Shown here piece after piece: positions 21,446 to 31,000 of a stretch of DNA of 64,000 nt (the first letter of the stretch is position 1; each line of letters begins with the position of its first letter). The notes under the pieces were generated by a model. That model was not told the DNA's origin and did not search any database. It worked only from the letters and a program-made list of their open reading frames with translations. This DNA comes from Pisaster brevispinus (lineage: Eukaryota; Echinodermata; Asteroidea; Forcipulatida; Asteriidae): positions 1-64,000 of the forward strand of contig JAMKCF010000041.1 of NCBI GenBank assembly GCA_023634235.1. The letters are read 5' to 3'. The translations under genes were made by a program, and so were the position numbers.

Positions 21446-24400
21446 CTGTTGAGTTAATTTTTAAAAAAAATCATTAAAAGAAATGTTTTTGGAAATGAAA
21501 CCAGGGCCCAATTTTATAGAGCTGCTTGACCCTTTAGAGACTTATTAATTCTGAAAAATCATCAAAATATGCCCATATATGGCTACTATTATTTATTTTT
21601 CAGAAACAAATGCCTAAATAGAACAATATGAAACAGAAATTCTGTTTTGTTTCACAAATGTAAATAGTTTGTCAACATGGGAAACATTCGAAAATGTTAA
21701 TTCTGGACATGAGTTTCACTATGACCCCTTTGTGTGAATAGAAGTAGGTCAAATCTTGCAGCCGTTTGCCGCCGCTGGGCACTTGTGGCCCCTGTTGTCT
21801 CCCTGAAGAGTTAATTACAGAAAGTTACCAAGCACAAAACAATTTTGCTTCACCAGCATAATATAAGGTTACCAGCCATAATGCCATGTCACACTTACCA
21901 TTTGTGACTGGTTTCCTGCCAATTTTTGCTTAGCCACTTAAAACCAGAAATTAATGAAAAGTCATCTGATGCACCAAGTGTAGGCTTTAATTTCTGTCAC
22001 GCTGTGGTTTTCAGAGCTCTAAATTTACGCCGGACTGCAGGCCAAATGCCAGTGACTTTAACATCAGGCCCGTAGACTCATGACTAGACAAGTCCGGCAG
22101 TCTTGTGTTTTTTGTTCAAATGTTGACTTTCAGTTTGATAAATCTCTTTCAGTTCTGTTGAGTATTGAAGAATACTTATCCATAATACAAATTTCAAAAA
22201 TGTTCTCTTACTGCTTGTTCAAAGTGAAACACTTCTTGTATAGGTATTTTTTTTTCATTTCAATTCTGGCCTCATGAACAAAATTCTGGTCCAGTAAACT
22301 TTTTGAGTGACAAGCCCTGCCGTCTTGTGGTTTTTTTCTCCCCAAGTTCAAGCCCAGGGCTCGATTCCACAAATAGCTAAGATTGATCTTAACTGCAAAT
22401 CACTATTAATTCCAGGGTTCTCCCCAGGTTTTTTCAACCTGGTGTTTGGCCGAAGCACGCTAAATTGAAACAACATCTTCAGAATGTTTTCTACGTGGTA
22501 TTTATCATGGTTTGAAAAGCTCTTCTGTGCAAGCTGGAGCATTCTTTTTGGTTTTCTCTCAATTTTTTTGGAAAAAAAACACACACAAAACTTTTTTTTC
22601 CCCTGGTATCGAATGAGATTTGCGTGTATCGGCGCGCAATTTGCGCATATCAGCCCAATAGGATAGCTTGTACATGGGCAAAACCCTGAATGGCTAAGCA
22701 AAATGTGATGTCACAATACAAATCACAATGGCAATACTGACAACTCATCTTAGGATGAATCTTAGTGCTTCGTGAAATCAGCCCCTGGGGTTGTTTAGTT
22801 GCGTCGACTTCATTGGTCAGAGATGCTTGTTTTGCTCAGTACAAAAATGAGCGCCGGGCATGTTTGTGTCCCAGTCAAGGCAGCATACACTGGTTCAGGA
22901 CATCCCCAATGGATTTGTCTGAAGCTTTTATACCTACCTTAATGAGTTCTTGTTTTTCTTTGTTAGCAAACTGAATCCTGTCTTCAGATCCGAGACCCGA
23001 GAGATCACTCAAGCTATCTTGACCATCCTTCCAAGGGATCAACTCCTGAAACATTTTGAGATTTTCATTTCATTTCATTTATTGATTCTGGTTGTGAAGC
23101 CAAGGACTATCAGAAAAGCGAACTAAATCACTATACTAGCCAGAACCCAATGGAGAGAAGACAATGAAGGAAGTTTCAGTTTTAGACGTGGGAGGAAAAC
23201 CCCAGAGAATTATTCCAGGGAAAACCCACGCCATCACGCAGGGACTGAAAACCCAATCCACATAGTACCCCCGGTGGGATTTGAACCGGGGTCCCAGAGG
23301 TGAAAGGCAAGGCAAGATACCACTACACCAACCTGACCGCCCCACAGCCCATGAGATTACAGCTAACTTGAAACACAGTATTCTTGCAACAGTTTCATTA
23401 AGAATAAGGTGTAAAAAGAATATTTAACTGTTAAGAGTAAGTCTCTTTACAGGGTTCTGTCCACAGTGGTTGTGCCGGACAGCCCACCCAGTACTCAGAA
23501 TTTCCCCAACCACCAGTGGCAGAAATTTTTGTACTGCCGACTACCACACATTTTCAGAATTTGGGAATTAATCTTGCCTGTTTCCTTTGAATTGATTTCA
23601 ACATAATGGAAAATTGTGTATTTACCAATAAAAAATGTTATCCAAAGCTGTAATTTTCATAATGCAGTGAAAAATAACCACAATGATCTTGCAATGGTTT
23701 CCAGTCACGCTGAACATAAAGCAGAGTCTTCTGTATACAAAAATAACATGCCGGTGTCCTACCAACTGAGCTATCTACCCCAGCACTCGTCCCAAGATCA
23801 TACTGTTGCCGTGTTGTGGCCGAGCGGATAAGAGCATAGGACTCAAGCTCTTGTGTTTCTGATCAGCAGAGTGTGGGTTCGAGTCCCGGTTGTGACACTT
23901 GTGTCCTTGAGCAAGACACTTAACCATGATTGCTTCGCCCTTCGGATGGGAAGTAAAGCCGTTGGTCCCGTGTGTTGTGTAACGTACGTAAAAGAACCCA
24001 GTGCACTTATCGAAAAGAGAAGGGGTTCGCCCCGGTGTTCCTGGTTTGATTGGCAGCATATTGCACCACAGCACCTTATAAACAATCACATGGTGCTATG
24101 TAAAGGATTAGGTCTCTTACTTCAAACATAGCCCCAAAATACCTTGCAGGAAAATACTGAATGTTGAAGCGCCTTGAGTGATACTGAGTGACAGATATGA
24201 GCACTATGTAAGAAGCCAGTAAATAATATTAATAATACTGTCCTCACTTACCTCTGCATTGCTTTGGTCCATACCGCCTGACAATAAATTACATTTATCA
24301 TACAACAAGCGGAGTTTCTTAAACTGACTCTGGACATTCCGAATTAAATCTTGTAGCTTGGTCTGGTGTTGTGGATTGGTGATGGACACACCATTTGGGA

Positions 24401-25377
24401 GCTGAAACAAAACACAAATTGAGTTTGGATTCAGTGTTGCTGATTAACGCAGTGCAACTTAAACTCAGTCAAAACTCAGTCATATCTTTAATTATTTGTC
24501 GCAAAGGAACAACGCTCAAGAAATGGGGCTGAACGACCAGGATGTGACCTGCATACGGGTCTTAAACCACAGACAATGGATCACCTACTTAGATGTCCTC
24601 TACTGGAGCAGCAATGCAAGGCTGGAGACCTGGGCCCAATTTCATGGCTCTGCTTACCATTAAGCAAAGAATCAGCGCTGACGGAACCAGGGAATTCCAT
24701 GATTAAGTCAAGTGTATTTCACGGGTTATCAGGGAATTTTGTCTTGTGCATGTGCGAACTCCACGTTACTAGGCGTTCCTTGCTTAAACAGCTAGCGCAG
24801 AAATTCGGCGCTTGCACAGTAAGCGGAGAATGGTGATCGCAAGCGCAGAATTCGGCGGTAAGCAGAGCCATGAAATTGGGCCCTGCACTGATCTATTGTT
24901 GCAACAAAAGAGTTATTTGCTGAAAGGGCGTCCGGTGCATATTTCACTTTTCAGCCATCTTGCACCTTTGGCACTCTATAATCTTTGGCGCTAAAACCAC
25001 ATTAAATGGAAATAGTTCCTTTGCAAATTACATATGAAAGGAAAGACCACATGAGTAATAATTCTTGGGTACATTTCAAACATGTCAAATGTTGAAAAGA
25101 AAATTTTACAAAAATTGCCAAATTTAACACGGTTCATCATAACCCTTCGTTCTACGAAACTCGGGAGACTCCAGGGTTGCGATTATCAAGCATCTACCTG
25201 CATTGATTTCAAGACTACGAATATCTCATTGGTCTTAGCTACGATGTCTTGTACAGTTTCTTGTCCTAATCTGCAGAGTGATACACAGTTGACCTCCCGC
25301 TGACCTTGCAGTGTTGGGGTGGGAGTGTGAGTTGGAGTACCAGCAGTTACATTGGCTTGGGTACCAGGCGTTGCCAT
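21338..25377 (-). CDS. MED30: Mediator complex subunit 30 (MED30), complete, 4 exons
   Basis: Exons in transcript order: 25377-25198, 24401-24252, 23045-22938 and 21445-21338. All introns are phase 0 and GT-AG. The product is 181 residues, against 178 in human. Seen: a Thr/Pro-rich N-terminus (1-25), then the conserved block REVNCVSLCRLGQETVQDIV (27-46), FKKLRLLYDKCN (28-38 of exon 2), GGMDQ, a charged middle, and the C-terminal NQQLQQLIERLRSVIWDIN block (151-169), nearly identical in style to vertebrate MED30. Known: a metazoan subunit of Mediator, the nuclear complex that bridges activators and RNA polymerase II. Exon 3 (ELIPWKDGQDSLSDLSGLG...) is the most diverged, as in other animals. The start is in good context (aaccATGG). 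Just upstream a pyrimidine tract ends CTCCTCAG, suggesting a 5'UTR intron. The introns hold a MITE and two SINEs. No breaks; looks functional. Confidence 0.96.
21503..21960. repeat. Family C MITE fragments in MED30 intron 3
   Basis: A GGGCCCAATTTTATAGAGCT start at about 21504 and an interior match at about 21815-21960 (AAGGTTACCAGCC, TTTTTGCTTAGCC). The stretch between is unrelated, so the copy is broken or interrupted. Compare 38410-38609 and 62233-62461. Confidence 0.5.
22026..22325 (-). repeat. Interspersed repeat family F
   Basis: On the - strand this matches 35590-35920: GACGGCAGGGCTTGT start, a TACTGGACCAGAAT block, and an end with GCCGGACTTGTC, CATGAGT and GCCCG. Noncoding, in MED30 intron 3. 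Confidence 0.65.
22352..22788. mobile_element. MITE with AGATTGATCTTA-type arms, containing family H repeat
   Basis: Left end CCAGGGCTCGATTCCAC followed by TAGCTAAGATTGATCTTA; right end GATGAATCTTAGTGCTTCG and GAAATCAGCCCCTGG, roughly inverse. A family H repeat (about 22408-22566, - strand; GGTTCTCCCCAGG, GGCCGAAGCACGCTAAAT) sits inside, so this appears to be a nested insertion. Confidence 0.5.
22938..23045 (-). CDS. MED30: MED30 exon 3
   Basis: 36 codons, ELIPWKDGQDSLSDLSG through EKQELIK, with a TTTCAG acceptor and GTAGGT donor. It corresponds to the EQLIPY...EERREI segment of human MED30. Its acceptor lies only about 20 bp from the A-rich tail of a SINE (23062-23343). Confidence 0.9.
23062..23343 (-). 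mobile_element. tRNA-derived SINE family S2
   Basis: On the - strand the head has A box GTTGGTGTAGTGGTATC and B box GGTTCAAATCCC; the body reads GGTTTTCAGTCCCTGCG, GTGGGTTTTCCC and GGGGTTTTCCTCCCAC; the 3' end is an ATGAA-type A-rich tail. A second copy is at 51826-52096. Open frames here are shadows of the SINE. Confidence 0.85.
23742..23785 (-). mobile_element. SINE family S3 head fragment
   Basis: On the - strand: GGGGTAGATAGCTCAGTTGG then TAGGACACCGGCATG, the A-box half of the family seen at 53345. Truncated after the anticodon-like region. Confidence 0.55.
23807..24232 (+). mobile_element. tRNA-derived SINE family S1 (tRNA-Leu-like head), best copy
   Basis: The head has A box TGGCCGAGCGGATAAGAGC, an ACTCAAG anticodon-like loop and B box GGGTTCGAGTCC, all as in leucine tRNA. 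The body has GTGTCCTTGAGCAAGACACT, a long central domain, and a tail with GAAGCGCCTTGAGTG and AAATAATATTAATAA. The GTCCTTGAGCAAG motif resembles conserved central domains of several animal SINE superfamilies; I cannot assign which. Lies in MED30 intron 2. Confidence 0.88.
24252..24401 (-). CDS. MED30: MED30 exon 2
   Basis: 50 codons between acceptor TTTCAG and donor GTAAGT. Starts LPNGVSITNPQHQTKLQDL and contains FKKLRLLYDKCN and GGMDQ. It joins exon 1 in phase 0, giving SMQ-LPNG as in vertebrate MED30. Confidence 0.95.
24632..24883. mobile_element. Family B MITE, intact copy
   Basis: 252 bp with nearly perfect terminal inverted repeats of about 28 bp: GGGCCCAATTTCATGGCTCT at the left and its reverse complement at the right. 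The interior repeats GCGCAGAATTCGG-type motifs. Other copies: 29172-30349 (interrupted), 34095-34312, 49021-49120, 52411-52542. In MED30 intron 1. Confidence 0.85.
25198..25377 (-). CDS. MED30: MED30 exon 1
   Basis: 60 codons from ATG at 25377 to the GTAGAT donor. Carries the diagnostic SLCRLGQETVQDIV core. The open frame continues only three codons into the intron. Confidence 0.95.
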
Positions 25378-25383
25378 GGTTCA

Positions 25384-26190
25384 AAATAAGGCTCTGAGGA
25401 GAAAAAAAGCAAAAAGAACAAATTTAGTTTCCAAGTTAACTTCATAAGTAGCTAAATGATAGAATTATTTAAAATAACTACACATGTAAGTATTTGTTCC
25501 TAGTACTCGAGTAGACATGTACAACTACAAGAGTTGGTGAAATCTAATGAAAAAATTTGGCAAACATGTCTTTGATTGAATTGAAGGAAATATTGATAAT
25601 CGAAAAGTTAATTGTGGTTCCAAAGATTCAAGTTTTTGAAAAAAGAAACTTTGAATAGGCCTAATTTGAAAACCGATAACGTCATAGCTTATTTAATACC
25701 CCGACATTAAGATTTATTAAATGTAGGGTATGTGCGAAGTTTAAAACTTTTTAAAACTTTAACTTGCACGAGGTTTTCAGTAAAACTCAGTAAAAATGTT
25801 TACCCCACTTCTACTTCACAAGCACAAGTGCGGCCAAACATTGCCAAGCTCTTGTCTTGGAATCAGATCAGAGTTTGGCCACACACAACTTCACAGGCAA
25901 GTGGGGCTAAAACAAGTTAGACAATGGTTAGACATACTCCTAGAACTACAGTATGAAGTTCGTTCCGCTATCGATCGTGGAGACGACAGCCGAACGAACC
26001 GCATCCTTAGTTTTACTTTTTTAGGACTAGACTAGCTAGCTAGGACTAAGGAGTAGGTTAGACCATTGTGTCTGAAGTAGTACAAAACACATGGGCACAC
26101 AAATTACTACAATCTTCTCCACTCTGTGTTTTCTAACAATAATCGTCGTTTTAATGATATTTAGATAATGTAAAAACAGTTAACTTTACC
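25384..26190 (-). other. Probable MED30 5'UTR intron
   Basis: A strong acceptor (long pyrimidine tract ending CTCCTCAG) lies 14 bp upstream of the MED30 ATG, and a donor-like GCG|GTAAAG sits at 26184-26189. If used, the first exon is noncoding and begins somewhere above 26190. Inference only; RNA evidence is needed. Confidence 0.45.
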
Positions 26191-26300
26191 CGCAATTTTG
26201 TCACCACCAACAGGCACAGAACATTGATTGGTGCTTTGTACTCAATTCTCCGGAAACGAAAATTAATAGCGCCCTCAAGTGACCACCCGCTAAAGAAAAG

Positions 26301-26336
26301 AGCACTAAGTTCGGTCCCAACACCGAACTTGGTGCT
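26301..26336. promoter_or_regulatory. 15 bp hairpin near the presumed MED30 promoter
   Basis: Arms AGCACTAAGTTCGGT and ACCGAACTTGGTGCT pair over 15 bp with one mismatch (a G-U pair in RNA), around a six-base loop CCCAAC. It lies in the intergenic region between MED30 and ASAP. Function unknown. Confidence 0.7.
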
Positions 26337-26559
26337 GAAAAAGTCAAAATTCTGTCAACGACTGTCATCACACTACCGCCGATCGAACAGCAGTAGCATT
26401 GTCTTGTTATAAAGAGCACATCGTAGCCATACAGTCTGTAGGCCTGAATCTCATTTTCGGCTTTTGTGTTTCTTTATTTTGCTGTCCTCTTATAGCAACA
26501 TTTCTCTTGTAAAGAGGTAATTTGGCCAGTCCCACCCATTCCAATGTCCAAGTAATTCC

Positions 26560-27245
26560 AATTGGATATCAGTTGGAAAGAATTGGATTGAGTTGATGTT
26601 TGTTGGTTTATAATAATTGGAGTAGGCCTACTGAATTTCCAATTGGAATACTGAATTTCCAATTGGAATACTGAATTCCAATTGGAATACTGAATTTCCA
26701 ATTGGAATACTGAATTTCCAATTGGAATACTGAATTTCCAATTGGAATAAGATTTTAGACCAACTCAATCCAATTGGAAATCCGATTGAAGTCGGTTGGC
26801 TTAAGTTTAATTGAATTGGAAATAGTTGGAACTTGTTTCTAATTGGAAATTTCACCTCCTAATATATTTCCAATTGGAATTTAACTTCTCAACAGGGTCC
26901 AATTGGGGAAAAACACTGTCATATTATTAATACTCCAATATGTGCCAACTGGATTTAGAATGAGTTAATTGTGTAAATCCTTCGAGTGGGGTGTGGTCCC
27001 CATAAGTTTTTGAACTGTCAGCCCAATGGGTATAAACTTCCCCCTTTTTTTCTACCTCATTGGTGTAATGCTAAGTATCCAGATTATTGAGCTGTTCGAC
27101 CAATGGGCTGTGACCAATGGGTAAAAACATATTTTGGGGGAACAAACTGAGACAATGTCCAGTTGGATCCGGCAATTGGGTCCAATTGGTTTTGTGACAA
27201 AACACAATATTGGAGAAAAAAAAATCCAATTGGTTCCAATTGGAA
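26560..27245. repeat. Array of CCAATTGG / TTCCAATTGGAA palindromes
   Basis: More than a dozen copies of CCAATTGG or near forms. They are tandem at 26637-26750 (unit about 20 bp, TTCCAATTGGAATACTGAA) and scattered to 27245. Each palindrome reads CCAAT on both strands. The array fills part of the 2.6 kb gap between the divergent MED30 and ASAP starts. Open frames here are repeat translations. Confidence 0.85.
27021..27121. promoter_or_regulatory. Cluster of four CCAAT boxes
   Basis: CCCAATGGG at 27022, CTCATTGGTG at about 27057 (inverse), and two identical GACCAATGGG at 27098 and 27112, spaced 14 bp. The last two fit the known NF-Y consensus (purines before CCAAT and G after). Location between divergent genes fits a promoter role, but this is inference. 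Confidence 0.5.
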
Positions 27246-27249
27246 ATTT

Positions 27250-27956
27250 GAATTTGAACTTTTGGTAAGGGCCAACGATCTTGTAACAAGAGTCGACTGC
27301 ACATTGCGAGACGAATTACCAAAGACAACAGCCTTGCAATCAAGGCTAGGATAGCGATTAAATTTTTTCAATTGAAACTTACATGTATTTGTAAAAAAAA
27401 TAAGTGTCACTCTATAACTCTATGCTCTATACCCTAGTTTTTGTGATGAGTTCTTTATATGTATTGGAAGCAATAAAATTAGTTCTCATTTCATAGAGTT
27501 ATATACAAGCGTATAAAGTTAATGTAATAACTCTATTGGTTCTTTTCCCTCCATTTTATTCATTAGTTTCATCACCATGGAGATATAACTCTATAATAAG
27601 CACATGATCATCACACACATTAAAATAAATCTGAAGTTTATTCGAAAGGTTTTCGACAAAAGAGGGCGCCCTTTCATACTTCCAGGAAATAATTTTAAGT
27701 CTAATCCCCACTACAAGGGAATCTCAGAACACTGATATACTGAAAAGGTATCTGACTACCTTATGTGTCTCCTTGTTCGTTAAAGATTATTTTTTCAGAA
27801 AAACACAATTATTTATTTAGCTCAGTGTTTCCGTCAGTTGAACTTAAACGCACACACACCTCCAAAGGATCTTATACTAAAAAAACCCCACACATTTGGG
27901 TTTCGTTATTGTGGTAGACGGCATCGAGCTTGGAGAGCAGTGCCCATGACAGAAAA
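27250..27956. other. Region 5' of ASAP
   Basis: AT-rich sequence with no ORF of note. A TTATACTAAAAAA stretch near 27871 could act as a TATA-like element about 85 bp before the ATG. A short upstream ORF, ATG at 27946 to TAA at 27969, overlaps the ASAP start in another frame. Confidence 0.35.
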
Positions 27957-28082
27957 ATGCCGGAGTTAATTAGTGTTTTGGAGTTTGTAAACGAGGCAAA
28001 TGAGGATCTTAACTCGCCAACGACGTCCACATTTGTGGGGAAAATGGGAGCATGTCGGAATGTTGTCTCACAATTGGAAGAG
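27957..28082 (+). CDS. ASAP: ASAP exon 1
   Basis: 42 codons, [17 protein letters not shown]... to VVSQLEE, then donor GTGAGT. A frame continuing upstream has no ATG before this one, so 27957 is the start supported by homology. Confidence 0.94.
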
Positions 28083-31000
28083 GTGAGTGTTTTCCAGAAA
28101 AATGATTCGTAAACAATGGCTTTCTTCTCACTGAAGTTTACTTTCTTGACGTGTGTAGCCTGGTTATTTTAATAAATTAAATCCTGTTTCCCTCTTCACG
28201 TGAAATGTTTTTTTTCATTTTGAGTGATCTGGTGATTGAATTTCAATTTGAATTGATTTTGTTTTGTTGTTTTTTCATTATCAAAATGTTTCACTTTCAT
28301 TCAATTTCAATTTTACTTTTTTGTACATGTAGGTCTAAACGTTAATTGTAAAATTTAAAATATATGGCCTGTGATGAACTCACTCATTCTTTTTTGTAAC
28401 TGGTCTGTTGTTGTAGGGGCTTCAGAAATACAGTGAACCATTTTTATTGTTTTAGCATACTATCACTATCACTTGGTAGCCTGTACTCTACTCGTCGTAG
28501 TTGTCTAGTATTAGACTGCGATAGTTGTAACACTTTGCCAACTATTCATGCATGGTTTGTTGAGAGGATCATTCTAAGGTTACAATTATCACAACTGAAC
28601 TGTTACTACTCAGAAGTTTAAAAGGGTTACATGATGATGTAGTTGTCATGTATAATACTAAATTTACATTGTATCATTCAGTGTCAAAAAATATACATTC
28701 AGTCTGAATATTTTGCTTATAATTGACTTGACAAAACTGTTCCCTGTTGTACATAAAATACTTCAGAGGCACCTTTTACATCTTCCTACATATTCCAATA
28801 AGAAATTTAACAGATACAGTATGAGAGGAGATGCTAGCATTGTGGTGTTGTCGGTTGTGTACGTGTACACACGTGTTACATTTGTATAAAGTTTAAAAAT
28901 GAAAAATTAAACTGAAAAGTGAGAATTTACAGATTTACTTTGTACTTTAAAACTTAATAACTTTCAGTTTTAAACAATAAGGGCCATGTCACACGAGACA
29001 ATTTACAGGCAACCAGTTTCAGGCAATCTCTGATAAGAAAACTCATTCACCTGTTCACATTTCAGTATTTATTTTCCTGGGGTTAATGAGTTACAGCTAG
29101 AAGAATGTCTCTTGTGCTGCCGAAGTGTTCCTTTTGCCTAGGCTGCCTGTTAGAATAGCCCTGTGTGACATGGGCCCAATTTCATGGCTCTGCTTACCAT
29201 AAGCAAAGAATTGGCGCTTATGGAAGCAGGGAATTCCGCGCTTACGTCAAGCGTATTTCACAGGTTAGCAGGGAATTTTTGCTTAGTGTGTGTGCGTACT
29301 CCACATTACCGTAATTTTCGGATTATAAACCGCGGTTTATACGTTGATTTTGACATTTTTTTGTACTCCTGCGGTTTATGCGCCGGGCGGCTTATACGCC
29401 GACGTATAAATATTGAAGAGAAAAAACAGCATTTTAAAAGAAAGATCGTTTGTAAAATATTCTAAAATAATGCTATCCTAATAGATCCTTTCAATTATGT
29501 TCAATATTGTTAACTTCAATACATATTGACTTTAATTACAACGCAACTCGCACTGTGGCAACTACAATGACTGACTGATGTGCCGCCCGCCTGTTACTGC
29601 ACATCGCCACAAGGAGGACCGCAAACACGCACGGCCCCTCTGTGTGTGTACCACATACACATGCTGTGATTGGCCGTTGATGATTGTCCGTTGATGATTG
29701 GCCGTTGATAGTTCCATTCATAAGATCTTGGCTAGACTTGTGACGGCTCGAGTAGATAGCGCCTGCTGCACATTGTACAACACATAGCCTGAACATCTGA
29801 CGCCACACTTCGAGGCTCGGGGCCCAGTCTAAGTCTAATCAAACATGAACAGATTTTGTCAACAGAGGGCGATGCGATGCAGGGCAAAGTTCAACTATTT
29901 CTCGGTGTGCGTTGTCGACCGATCGTTGATTCACGAAGATTTTGTTGCCAACGAAGTTCAAAACATGGTCAACACAACCGATCATCAAATCACGAATTCT
30001 TGAAAACGTGTGTTGATGGAAAAAGTATAATTCAGGACTGATTGTATGAGATAAAAAATCACCCAAAACGCAGTTTTGCGAACTTCACTTCCGTTTTTTT
30101 TTTAGGTTAGTTTTTTGTAACATTTTGGCCGCGGTTTATACGCCGCGCGGTTTATACGCTGACACTAAATATTTCCATATTTTGGAGCATTGCGGTTTAT
30201 ACGCCGGGCGGTTTATAATCCGAAAATTACAGTACTAGGCATTCTTTGCTTACACAGCTAGCGCAGAAATTCTGTGCTTGCAAAATAAACGGAGAATGGT
30301 GGTCGTAAGCCCAGAGTTCGGCAGTAAGCAGAGCCATGAAATTGGGCCCTGGTTGTACATTGTATGTAAGACTGAGCGGAATCCATGATTGAACAACAGA
30401 ACTATTGAACTTACCGGGTACTAAGTCTGGAGTCTGTCTCCTTAAATTAAAACAACTTAAAGTAGGTCTACCGTCTTTTCACGCAGAGCAATTTTTACAG
30501 GCAACTTGGAGGCAACCAACCAAAAAATCTGCCATCAATTTTAAGGAACACTTCGGCAGAACAGGAGTTATTTTTCCAACACTATTTACTTATTCCCAAT
30601 AACATTTTATCAAAATGCAAGTATGAATGTGTTCTTTTTCGAGAATATCTGGAACTGGTTGCCTGTAAATTACCTCGAGTGACATCTCCCTTTGTTAAAC
30701 ATGTTTTAAGACAGGGATTTTTTTTATAGAGAAATAAAGTACACAAAAGGTAAAAAAAATAAGTAAGCAAACCAAAACTGTTTTTCTCTTTTCATCAATT
30801 TTGTCTTCAAACAAAAATCAAATTCAGAGACTAGGCCAAAAATGAAAGGAAAAGTAGTCCTAAATTTTTTAAACAATATAATAATAACATGAAATATGAA
30901 ATATTATAATTATATGAAATTATAATTACATGTACATGTACATTGTACATCAGGTTCTTCTAAAGCAAATTTTCCATCACAAAGTGCCTCCATATTATTT

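Noticed and set aside
23775..24131. ORFs on both strands near MED30 exon 2
   Set aside because: They are translations of the S1 SINE.
29536..30066. Transposase fragments in the TA-target element
   Set aside because: Two short - strand frames without helix-turn-helix or DDE/D signatures visible; not enough to call.
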